This document shows positions 33,323 to 41,122 of a stretch of DNA of 64,000 nucleotides, one piece after another (the first letter of the stretch is position 1; each line of letters opens with the position of its first letter). The position numbers and the translations under genes are program-made. Source of the DNA: Hymenobacter sp. YIM 151500-1 (GTDB taxonomy: Bacteria; Bacteroidota; Bacteroidia; Cytophagales; Hymenobacteraceae); NCBI RefSeq assembly GCF_025979885.1, contig NZ_CP110139.1, positions 434,001-498,000 of the forward strand, read 5' to 3'. Below the pieces are notes generated by a model. The model was not told the DNA's origin. It did not search any database and worked only from the letters and a program-made list of their open reading frames with translations.

Positions 33323-35213
33323 CCAGCTCGGCCAGCTCCAACCAGCGCATGCCTTTCTCGTCAAGGTCCTGGTCGGTGCGCTTGAGGTCGGCGGCCCAGG
33401 TGGCCAGCTCCTGGTGGGTGCCGGTGCCGGAGTTGAGCTGCTCAATCAGCTGCTGCTTGCGGGCTTCCAGCTGCTCAATTTCCTTTTCCAGGGCTTCGTA
33501 CTCTTTTTTCTCGGCAAACGTGGCGCGGCGCTTGGCAGCGGGAGCCGCTGGGGCCGCGGTAACTGCGGCGGCTGAAACTGCGGTTTTGGCGGGGCGGCTG
33601 GCTTCGGCTTCTTTCTCGCGCTCCTGCTCCCGCTGCCACTCGCGGTAGTCGGTGTAGTTGCCGGGGAACGGGCGCACCTTGCCGCCAGGCTCCAGCACAA
33701 ACACCTGCTCCACCAGCGCGTCCATGAAGTACCGGTCGTGCGATACGATAATCAGGCAGCCCTGGAAGTTGAGCAGGAAATCTTCCAGGATGTTCAGGGT
33801 GATGATGTCGAGGTCGTTGGTGGGCTCGTCCAGAATCAGGAAGTTCGGGTTCTTGATGAGCACGCGCAGCAGTTGCAGCCGCCGTTTCTCGCCCCCGCTC
33901 AGCTTGCTCACCAAGGTGTACTGCTGGGCCGGCGGAAACTGGAAGTGCTGCAAAAACTGCGAAGCCGTAACCGTGCTGCCGTCGGCCATTTCCACCACTT
34001 CGGCCACTTCCTTCACAATATCAATAACGCGCTGCTGGGGGTCGAACTCCAGCTCCTGCTGGGTGTAGTAGCCGAACACGGTGGTCTGGCCCGCGTCCAC
34101 CAGGCCACGGTCAGGCGGCAGCTGGCCCGTGAGCATGTTGAGCAGCGTGGACTTGCCGGCCCCGTTCGGCCCAATCAGGCCGATACGGTCCTTTTTTTTG
34201 AACACGTAGCTGAAGTCCTGGAGCACTACCTTGTCGCCGAACTGCTTGTGCAAGTGCTGCACCTCGATGATTTTGCCACCCTGGCGGGTGGTTTTCACCG
34301 ACAGCTCCAGCTCGGGACCCTTCAGCTTGGTGCGGGCCTTCTCCTGGGTTTCGTAAAAGGCGTCGATGCGGGCCTTCTGCTTGGTGCCGCGGGCCTGGGG
34401 CTGGCGGCGCATCCACTCCAGCTCCTTGCGCAGCAAGTTGCGGGCCTTCTCTACCTCGGCGGTTTCCTGCTCTTCCCGCTCGGCTTTCTTCTCCACAAAA
34501 TAGGAGTAGTTGCCCTGGTAGCGGTGCACGCGGCCCTGGTCCAGCTCCACAATTTCGTTGGCCACGCGGTCCAGGAAGTACCGGTCGTGGGTCACCATGA
34601 GCAGGGTGAGGGTGGGGGAAGCCAGGCGGTTTTCCAGCCACTCGATGGTAGCCAGATCCAGGTGGTTGGTGGGCTCGTCCAGGATGAGCACGTCGGGCTC
34701 CTCGATGAGCACGCGGGCCAGGGCCACGCGCTTGCGCTGCCCCCCACTGAGCTGGCTGACGGGCCGCGTCAGCAGGTCGCCCAGAATGCCCAGGCGGCCC
34801 AGAATCTGCTTCACCTGCGCCTCGTAGTCCCAGGCGTTGTAGGCGTCCATGCGCTCCATCACCCGCTGCAAGTCGGCCGGCGAGTGAGCGGGGTCATTCA
34901 CCACGTGCTCGTAGTCGCGGATGGCGGCCAGCGTGTCGTTCTGGCTGGCGAAGATGGTCTGCTCCACGGTCAGGGCCTCGTCAAACACTGGCTGCTGACC
35001 CAGGAAGGCCACCCGCGTGTCTTTCCGCACGCTTACTTCGCCCGTATCGGGTGGCTCCAGGCCGGCCAGGATGCGCAGCAGCGTGGTTTTGCCCGAGCCG
35101 TTGATGCCCACCAGGGCCACGCGCTGCCCCTGTTGCAGGCCAAAGTTCAGGTCCCGGAACAGCCACCGGTCGGCGTAATTTTTCGAGAGATTCTCGGCAG
35201 AAAGCAAATTCAT
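33318..35213 (-). CDS. ABC-F family ATPase (Uup-like)
   Basis: 631 residues with two ABC domains and no membrane segments. Walker A motifs are GINGSGKTTLL and GPNGAGKSTLL. Signatures are LSGGQRKRVALA and LSGGEKRRLQLL. Walker B motifs are LILDEPTNHLD and LILDEPTNDLD. A linker follows the first domain, and a C-terminal coiled coil (about 560-630) resembles the Uup DNA-binding tail. ABC-F proteins act on the ribosome; Uup-type members have also been linked to transposon excision. The -7 box TACCTTTG lies at 35219-35226, just before the start. Confidence 0.92.
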   Translation of the reverse strand: MNLLSAENLSKNYADRWLFRDLNFGLQQGQRVALVGINGSGKTTLLRILAGLEPPDTGEVSVRKDTRVAFLGQQPVFDEALTVEQTIFASQNDTLAAIRDYEHVVNDPAHSPADLQRVMERMDAYNAWDYEAQVKQILGRLGILGDLLTRPVSQLSGGQRKRVALARVLIEEPDVLILDEPTNHLDLATIEWLENRLASPTLTLLMVTHDRYFLDRVANEIVELDQGRVHRYQGNYSYFVEKKAEREEQETAEVEKARNLLRKELEWMRRQPQARGTKQKARIDAFYETQEKARTKLKGPELELSVKTTRQGGKIIEVQHLHKQFGDKVVLQDFSYVFKKKDRIGLIGPNGAGKSTLLNMLTGQLPPDRGLVDAGQTTVFGYYTQQELEFDPQQRVIDIVKEVAEVVEMADGSTVTASQFLQHFQFPPAQQYTLVSKLSGGEKRRLQLLRVLIKNPNFLILDEPTNDLDIITLNILEDFLLNFQGCLIIVSHDRYFMDALVEQVFVLEPGGKVRPFPGNYTDYREWQREQEREKEAEASRPAKTAVSAAAVTAAPAAPAAKRRATFAEKKEYEALEKEIEQLEARKQQLIEQLNSGTGTHQELATWAADLKRTDQDLDEKGMRWLELAELV

Positions 35214-35218
35214 AGCCG

Positions 35219-35226
35219 CAAAGGTA
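35219..35226 (-). promoter_or_regulatory. -7 promoter element for the ABC-F gene
   Basis: The minus strand reads TACCTTTG, a perfect match to TAnnTTTG, 5 bp upstream of the ATG, suggesting a leaderless or near-leaderless transcript. Confidence 0.5.
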
Positions 35227-35344
35227 CGCGCCCAATTTGGGCCCCGCTGTGGGCATCGTCCGCCTTTTTATACGCTAGAGCTTGTATTCATCAATAATTA
35301 TTAAATAATTAGAATAAAAATTTGCACTATTTATCAGGCGGCGC

Positions 35345-38300
35345 ATGAAACAACTCGACTCAGCACCTCAAACCCGCTCCGCCAATCTTGGCTTGCTACC
35401 CTCCCGGAACGGGCGGGGCTGGCTGGCGCTTCTGCTGTTGTTTCTACTCCTGAGCAATGTGTGCCAGCTGCGGGCCCAGACCACGTACGGCGACCGTATG
35501 GGCATTGGCTTATCGCACCTGGGTGATGTGCAGCTGGACCTGGTGGACGTGGCAAAAACCGCGGGCGTGTACCAGCGGCGGGACGGTAGCGGCCCAGCGC
35601 CGGTTGACCAGCACGGGTGGCCCACTACCGATTTCAAAACCATCTTCTTCGATTTTCGCCCGTTTGGGGTGTGGTGGCAGGGCGGCACCTGCCCGCAGTG
35701 CCCCGACGATAATGTTCAGATAAACCTGGGCGGTACCTACAAGCTGTCTTTCAAGGGCCAGATGGCCAGCCTGCGCAACAACGGCCAGCCCGGTGCTTAC
35801 CGTGTCACCAACCTGCGCTACGACTCCATCACCACGACCACCACCGCCGACGTGGAGTTCGGCTGGTGGGCCGGGATGCTGTCGATGGAGTTTATCGGGA
35901 CGCAAGGCGGCGTGCGTGACCTGAAGCTGATTCGGCCGGGCTACCACAATCGGCCCAACGACCTGTTCACCCAGGAGTTTATCAACGCCGTGAAGCCCTA
36001 CGGCGCCATCCGGTTTATGGACTGGACCGGCACCAACAACAACGAAGCTACCTTCCCGCACACCATCGAGTGGAAAGATCGGCCCCGCATTACGGATGCC
36101 CGCACGCCCCATGCGCCCTGGGAGTACGCCGTGGAGCTGGCCAACCGCACCGGCGCCGACCTCTGGATTAACATCCCCGTGTCGGCCTCCGACGACTACG
36201 TCCGGCAGCTGGCCTCCCTGCTGAAAAAGACGCTTACCAACCCGCAGGTGCGGATTTACCTCGAAAACAGCAACGAGGTCTGGAACAACGAGTTCAGCCA
36301 GTACCACTACACCAGGGCAGCGGCCGTGGCCGAGGTCAGGGCCGAGCTGGCCGGCGGCCCCACCACGCCCCTGAACGACGCTACCACCCAGTGCGACCCG
36401 AACGACACCACGTTTTTGTGGGTGGGCCGCCACCACCTGCGCCGCACCAAGCAGCTGGGCGACATATTCGTGGAAGCCTTCAGCCCCGGCAGCCGCACGG
36501 CTTTCGGTACCCAGATTCGGCCGGTGTTTGCCTGGGGCGTGGGCGTGTGGGTGCCTTATTACAGCTGCATGCTGGAGTGGTTTGAGCACACCTACGGCGC
36601 GGGCAGTGCCCGCACCTACCTCTACGGCGTGGGCGGCACGCACTATATAAACGACTCGGGCATACCGGACGGCGCCAGCGTGGCGCAGATTCATCAGCGG
36701 ATGCTGGTGAACAGCGACGCTGACCGCGGCAGCCGCCGGAGCCCGGCCACCAACTGGCTTAGCGGCAGCGGCCCCATTGGCATGCGCGAAATAGCCGACC
36801 TGTACGGCCTGCACTGCCTGGCCTACGAAGCCGGCGCCGACAATAAATCGGGTTACGAGGCCACCAACACGCCCAATCAGATTCGGGCCAACCGGGACGC
36901 TGGCATCAAGGACGTCATTCTGCACGGGTTGCGTACCAACTGGTTTGACGAGCCCGATATCCGTGGCGAGCTGGCCATGTACTTTGTGCTGGCGAGCCGG
37001 TACACCCGCTGGGGCAGCTTTGGGCTCACCGACGATGTGCGCAACCTGCACACGCCCAAGCTCAAGGCCCTGTACGAGCTGCTGGGCCTCGCCGAAGATG
37101 TAACGGCCCCGGAGGCGCCCCCGCAGGTGGAGGCCACGGCTACGGCCCAGGGTACGCGCGTGCGGTGGCGCCCCGCCCTCGACAATGTGGCCACGGTAGC
37201 GTACCGGGTGTACGACAGCACAAGCTGCGTGGCCACCATCTTGCCGGGCGAGCCACTGGAGTACACCTTCCCGAACCGCTACGTGCCCAACGCCAACCTG
37301 CGCGTGACGGCCCTCGACGCCTTCACCAACGAATCCAAGGCCGATACCGTCAGGGCCGCTCCGCTGCGCCAGCCCGACAGCGTGGCCGCCCCGCTGGCCG
37401 GATTGCGCTACCAGTACTACGAAGGCACCTCCTGGAGCCAGCTCCCCGATTTTGCGGCTCTGGCAGTCCGGAAGTCGGGGCTGGCGGCGGGGTTCGACTT
37501 GGCGCCGCGCCTGCGCAACGACGACTTTGCTTTCCGGTATCAGGGCTACGTAGAGGTGCCCCAGGACGGGGAGTACACCTTTTACGCGGGCTCCGACGAC
37601 GGCAGCAAGCTCTACATCGGCACCCAGGAGGTGGTAGCCAACGACGGCCTGCACGCCTACTGGGAGCAGTCCGGCACCATTGGCCTGAAGGCCGGCAAGC
37701 ACGCCGTAACGGTGGTGTTCTTTGAGCGCGGCGGCTACGAAACGCTGCACGTGAGCTACGAAGGGCCCGGCGTGCCGAAGCAGCTCATCCCGGCCGCGGC
37801 CCTGTGGCGCGACAGCACCCGCACCGACAGCAGCGCCGTGTTTCACGGCCACTTTCTGCTGGCCGCCCAGCACAGCGGCAGCGTACTCGACGTGTGGGAC
37901 TATTCCCGCGCCGAGGGCGGGCTTGTTCGCCAGTATACCCGGCACGGCGACGTCAACCAGCAGTTTGCCATTGAGTCGGTGGGCGGTGGCTACTGCAAGG
38001 TGCTGAGCCGGCACAGCGGCCTGGCCCTGACCGTGCAGGACTCCACCTGCGCGAATGAGGTCTTGATTGTACAGCAGGCCTACCGCCGCCAGGACAACCA
38101 GCAGTGGCAGATTACGCCCATCGGGGACGTATACTATACAATCACTGCTAAATGCAGCGGCAAGGCTCTGACCGTGGCTGACGGCTCGGCGGCCAACGTC
38201 GCGTACGTGCTACTGCAAGAGGTGGTAGGAACCGGCCTCGGCAATCAGCACTGGCGGTTTGAGGCGGTGGAGAGCAGCGCCGTGGCTAGCCGGGGCAGTG

Positions 38301-38611
38301 TTTCGACGCATGAAGATAAAGCCAGCACCGCTGCCGCCGCGCGGGGGGCTTCTGCTCGGCGGGAGTTTCTGTATCCCAACCCGGCCGCGGCCGAGGTAAC
38401 CGTGCAGCACCGCGCCGCTACGGCCGGGCGCCTGCACATCGAAATACACGATGCCCTGGGGCGCACCGTGTACCAGACCACGGCCACCGTCGTGGCCGGC
38501 GACAACGCCCTAACTCTGCGCCTACCGGAAGCAGTGCGCAATGGCTACCACACAGTCAGCGTGTCGGACCACGTTGCCCGGCGCAAGTACCGGCTGCTCA
38601 TTGCGCGCTAA
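35345..38611 (+). CDS. T9SS-secreted multidomain protein: barrel + FN3 + PA14 + ricin-type lectin
   Basis: 1088 residues. A long N-terminal signal region ends near LSNVCQLRAQ (about 45). Residues about 46-580 are a large catalytic-looking region with AIRFMDWTGTNNNEATFP and YLENSNEVWNNEFSQ; a TIM-barrel glycoside hydrolase-like fold is my inference. A fibronectin III domain (about 587-660), a PA14 domain (about 685-815; YTFYAGSDDGSKLYIG) and a ricin-like beta-trefoil (about 830-970, with NQQFAIE and NQQWQIT) follow. The C-terminus from about 1008 (LYPNPAAAEVTV) is a type A sorting domain of a different lineage from those downstream. An A/T-rich leader precedes it. It is separated from the main cluster by murI. 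Confidence 0.8.
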   Translation: MKQLDSAPQTRSANLGLLPSRNGRGWLALLLLFLLLSNVCQLRAQTTYGDRMGIGLSHLGDVQLDLVDVAKTAGVYQRRDGSGPAPVDQHGWPTTDFKTIFFDFRPFGVWWQGGTCPQCPDDNVQINLGGTYKLSFKGQMASLRNNGQPGAYRVTNLRYDSITTTTTADVEFGWWAGMLSMEFIGTQGGVRDLKLIRPGYHNRPNDLFTQEFINAVKPYGAIRFMDWTGTNNNEATFPHTIEWKDRPRITDARTPHAPWEYAVELANRTGADLWINIPVSASDDYVRQLASLLKKTLTNPQVRIYLENSNEVWNNEFSQYHYTRAAAVAEVRAELAGGPTTPLNDATTQCDPNDTTFLWVGRHHLRRTKQLGDIFVEAFSPGSRTAFGTQIRPVFAWGVGVWVPYYSCMLEWFEHTYGAGSARTYLYGVGGTHYINDSGIPDGASVAQIHQRMLVNSDADRGSRRSPATNWLSGSGPIGMREIADLYGLHCLAYEAGADNKSGYEATNTPNQIRANRDAGIKDVILHGLRTNWFDEPDIRGELAMYFVLASRYTRWGSFGLTDDVRNLHTPKLKALYELLGLAEDVTAPEAPPQVEATATAQGTRVRWRPALDNVATVAYRVYDSTSCVATILPGEPLEYTFPNRYVPNANLRVTALDAFTNESKADTVRAAPLRQPDSVAAPLAGLRYQYYEGTSWSQLPDFAALAVRKSGLAAGFDLAPRLRNDDFAFRYQGYVEVPQDGEYTFYAGSDDGSKLYIGTQEVVANDGLHAYWEQSGTIGLKAGKHAVTVVFFERGGYETLHVSYEGPGVPKQLIPAAALWRDSTRTDSSAVFHGHFLLAAQHSGSVLDVWDYSRAEGGLVRQYTRHGDVNQQFAIESVGGGYCKVLSRHSGLALTVQDSTCANEVLIVQQAYRRQDNQQWQITPIGDVYYTITAKCSGKALTVADGSAANVAYVLLQEVVGTGLGNQHWRFEAVESSAVASRGSVSTHEDKASTAAAARGASARREFLYPNPAAAEVTVQHRAATAGRLHIEIHDALGRTVYQTTATVVAGDNALTLRLPEAVRNGYHTVSVSDHVARRKYRLLIAR

Positions 38612-38650
38612 CTGCGGCGGCAGGGGCGCCAGTGCATCGTTGGCCGGAAA

Positions 38651-38884
38651 CTAAATCACCCGCACCAGGTCCACGTGCTGGTCGTCGCGCAGGATTTCGA
38701 GGCCGCGGTAGGCGAGAGGCCGGCCGGTGTTATGGGTTAGCTCGCCGCCGTCGGCGTGTACGTGGGCCACATCGAGCACCAGCTGGGTGTACTTCCGCTC
38801 GCCCAGCTCAATAGCCACCGGGCGGCCGTGCCTGGAATCGAAGGAAGCCAATGCCTGGTCGATTTCTTCCAGAATCTTACTCAT
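38651..38884 (-). CDS. Small hypothetical protein
   Basis: 77 residues (MSKILEEIDQALASFDSRHG start). It is acidic, without a signal peptide or membrane segment, and most codon third positions are G or C as in real genes here. It is alone on the minus strand between two plus-strand genes and its 3' end is 40 bp from the cargo gene stop. No family recognised; it could be a small cytosolic regulator or accessory protein. Confidence 0.6.
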   Translation of the reverse strand: MSKILEEIDQALASFDSRHGRPVAIELGERKYTQLVLDVAHVHADGGELTHNTGRPLAYRGLEILRDDQHVDLVRVI

Positions 38885-38935
38885 ACGCTACGCAGAACAA
38901 GTGAACAGGTGGGTAAGATAGGAAAATCGGCTGTT

Positions 38936-39033
38936 TGGTTAGGAGCTGCAAGCGGTAAGCTCCCAGCTGCAAGCATTCGTGCTAACATCCGGACGTCGGC
39001 TTGCGGCTGGCAGCTGACAGCTTGCAGCTCTTT
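38936..39033. repeat. Inverted heptamer-repeat arms (GCAAGCT family)
   Basis: AGCTGCAAGCGGTAAGCTCC at 38942-38961 and the inverse TTGCGGCTGGCAGCTGACAG at about 39001-39020 form an inverted pair just upstream of murI. It is the same family as 16577-16695. Confidence 0.6.
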
Positions 39034-39039
39034 ATCGGC

Positions 39040-39047
39040 TACCTTCG
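39040..39047 (+). promoter_or_regulatory. Probable -7 element for murI
   Basis: TACCTTCG differs from TAnnTTTG by one base. It lies 6 bp before the ATG at 39054. Confidence 0.35.
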
Positions 39048-39053
39048 CCTTGT

Positions 39054-39878
39054 ATGAGTTCTACTGATTTGGCTGCCCGGCCCATCGGGATATTCGATAG
39101 CGGAATTGGCGGGCTGACCGTGGCCCGGGCCGTGAACCAAGTGCTGCCCCACGAGCGGCTGGTGTACTTCGGCGACACGGCCCACCTGCCCTACGGCGAC
39201 AAAAGCACGGCCGCCATCCAGGCCTACGCCGTCAAAATCTGCGACCTGCTGCTCAAGCAGCAGTGCAAAGTGATTCTGATTGCCTGCAACTCAGCTTCGG
39301 CGGCAGCCTACGAGCTGGTGCGCGAGTACGTGGGCTCTAAGGCGCGGGTGCTCAACGTTATCGACCCCATTGTGGCCCACGTGGGGCAGCAGTACGCCGG
39401 CCGCACCGTGGGGCTCATCGGGACCAAGCAGACGGTGAACAGCAACGTCTACCGCAAGAAAATCGACGACCTCGATGCGCAGGTGGAGCTTCGGTCGTTG
39501 GCTACGCCCCTACTGGCGCCCATGATTGAGGAAGGCTTTTTCGACAACTCCATTGCCGAAAACGTCATCGAAACCTACCTCACCAATCCGGCTCTGGATG
39601 GCATTGAAGCCCTGGTGCTGGCCTGCACGCACTATCCGCTTATCAAAAGCCAGATTGCGGATTTCTACCAGGAGCGGGTGGCCGTGCTGGACGCCTCCGA
39701 TGTGGTGGCCCGCCACGTGCAGCAGTACCTGGACCACCACGGCTTGGCCGCCCGCCCCGGCTCGGCAGCGCCGGCACACCACTTCTACGTCTCCGACTTC
39801 ACCCGCTCGTTCGAGGAAAGCACCCGCATTTTCTTCGGGCAGGAAGTGCACCTGGAGCATTACCCGCTGTGGGAGTAA
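39054..39878 (+). CDS. murI: Glutamate racemase
   Basis: 274 residues, the normal family length. The two catalytic cysteines are in LIACNSASA and LACTHYPL. The N-terminal substrate loop is IGIFDSGIGGLTVAR, and YFGDTAHLPYGDKS is characteristic. It supplies D-glutamate for peptidoglycan. The start ATG follows a -7-like box. It is monocistronic; the downstream region is gene-poor. Confidence 0.95.
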   Translation: MSSTDLAARPIGIFDSGIGGLTVARAVNQVLPHERLVYFGDTAHLPYGDKSTAAIQAYAVKICDLLLKQQCKVILIACNSASAAAYELVREYVGSKARVLNVIDPIVAHVGQQYAGRTVGLIGTKQTVNSNVYRKKIDDLDAQVELRSLATPLLAPMIEEGFFDNSIAENVIETYLTNPALDGIEALVLACTHYPLIKSQIADFYQERVAVLDASDVVARHVQQYLDHHGLAARPGSAAPAHHFYVSDFTRSFEESTRIFFGQEVHLEHYPLWE

Positions 39879-41122
39879 GGTTATTACTATCTGGTTACAC
39901 CGAAGTGATTAAGGAAGCTGGAAGACCGTCCTGCTGAGCCTGTCGAAGCAGCTCTACCGCTTCGTTGTGGTGCCACTGTCATGCTGAGCGGAGGCGCAGC
40001 CGCAGTCGAAGCATCTCTACCTCTGGCTAACTATTAACGCTTGCTCAACGAATCGGGAGAGATGCTTCGACAGGCGGACGCCAGATGGAGCATGACCGTC
40101 TTTCAGCTTTCTTAACGGCTTCACAAAAAATGTCTTCTCAGGTGCCAGAGAGACGTTTTTACGGCTCCCGTAGGGCATTGCTTTCGTCATGCCTGCCGAT
40201 AATGCTACGTGCTTTTTACCACGTATAGTGCCGCAGAAGGCGGCTGTGCTGGCACTGGCACACGAAGGTTTCGCTGTTCTTGCGCCAAGGAGCGAATACA
40301 GCGGGGCCAGCATGCGGGCAAAAGGTGGTTTGCATACGCGCCCACTCCGCATCCGTTGCGTCGCTCGAATGGCGGCTTGCTTCGGGGCCAGGCCTGAACC
40401 CCAGCTCAACAGCCGCTGCCCGACGCAAGGCGGCATACGTTGCGGGGCCACCGCGCTAGGGCGCTGTCTCTGAGGACCAAGTACCGTCCGCAGGAAGATG
40501 TTCATGTGGCGTAAGCTTCAGCTTGCGCTGTCCCACTGAGGCCCAGATACTGCTAGCAGGAAAGGCTGCAACAGGAGCACGAGGGAGTAAAGGATGGTCG
40601 GGCAGGAATGGCTTTGGTCGGGTTGTGGCAGCAGGGGTAGGGGCGGAATTCAAGCCAAGTCTGGTGCGCCTGGGACCGGGCTGCTCGGGTAGGCACCGCC
40701 GGGTAGTGAAAATGAGTATCCGCTGGGAAACTACCTCCAATTAGTTGGAGGCAACGCTGAAAAAAGCGAGAAATACTATAGCCTCTCCGCCCAGGCAGCC
40801 GGCGCAGCAGGGTTTCGGCAGCCAAGAATAACGTGCTAGTTCTAAAGCACTTGTAGTATAAAATGGCGCCTGTGGAAGCTGCGCGGGTGTGTGGCACATG
40901 GATTGGCTATAGGCTACATGCCGGCCACTGATTGTACAGAACCGATTAGCCTGCTGCGGCACCGGGCTCCGTTCCGGCTGCTGCCAGGTTGTGAAAGTGC
41001 AAAACAGCAATGAGGCCGGACTGCTGTTTGAATACGTAACCATCAGATTACAAGCATACTAAATTTTTCACCTTAACTCTTTTTCTGCTCACTTTCCATT
41101 TCCTTACACCACGTCTACACCC
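39879..41122. other. Gene-poor gap with composite repeat (copy 9) and possible transposase scar
   Basis: The composite core occupies about 39925-40100: left halves at 39930 and 39978 (TCATGCTGAGCGGAGGCGCA), right half at 40058-40098. From 40100 to 41122 I see no convincing gene. On the minus strand, 40216-40428 encodes SRHSSDATDAEWARMQ, which weakly resembles the N-terminus of IS5-type transposases, then runs into a stop. The last 100 bp are A/T-rich and probably carry the promoter of the secreted-protein cluster. Confidence 0.5.

Noticed and set aside
33738..35297. 519-codon open frame on the plus strand
   Set aside because: Antisense to the ABC-F ATPase, which has complete Walker and signature motifs.
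35510..38014. 834-codon open frame on the minus strand
   Set aside because: Antisense shadow of the PA14/lectin protein gene; no start context, domain or signal peptide.
40017..40505. Possible 162-residue minus-strand gene in the gap after murI
   Set aside because: It begins in unstructured sequence and runs into the composite repeat, and shows no conserved motif. The transposase-like SDATDAEW stretch is in another frame and too short to call a gene.
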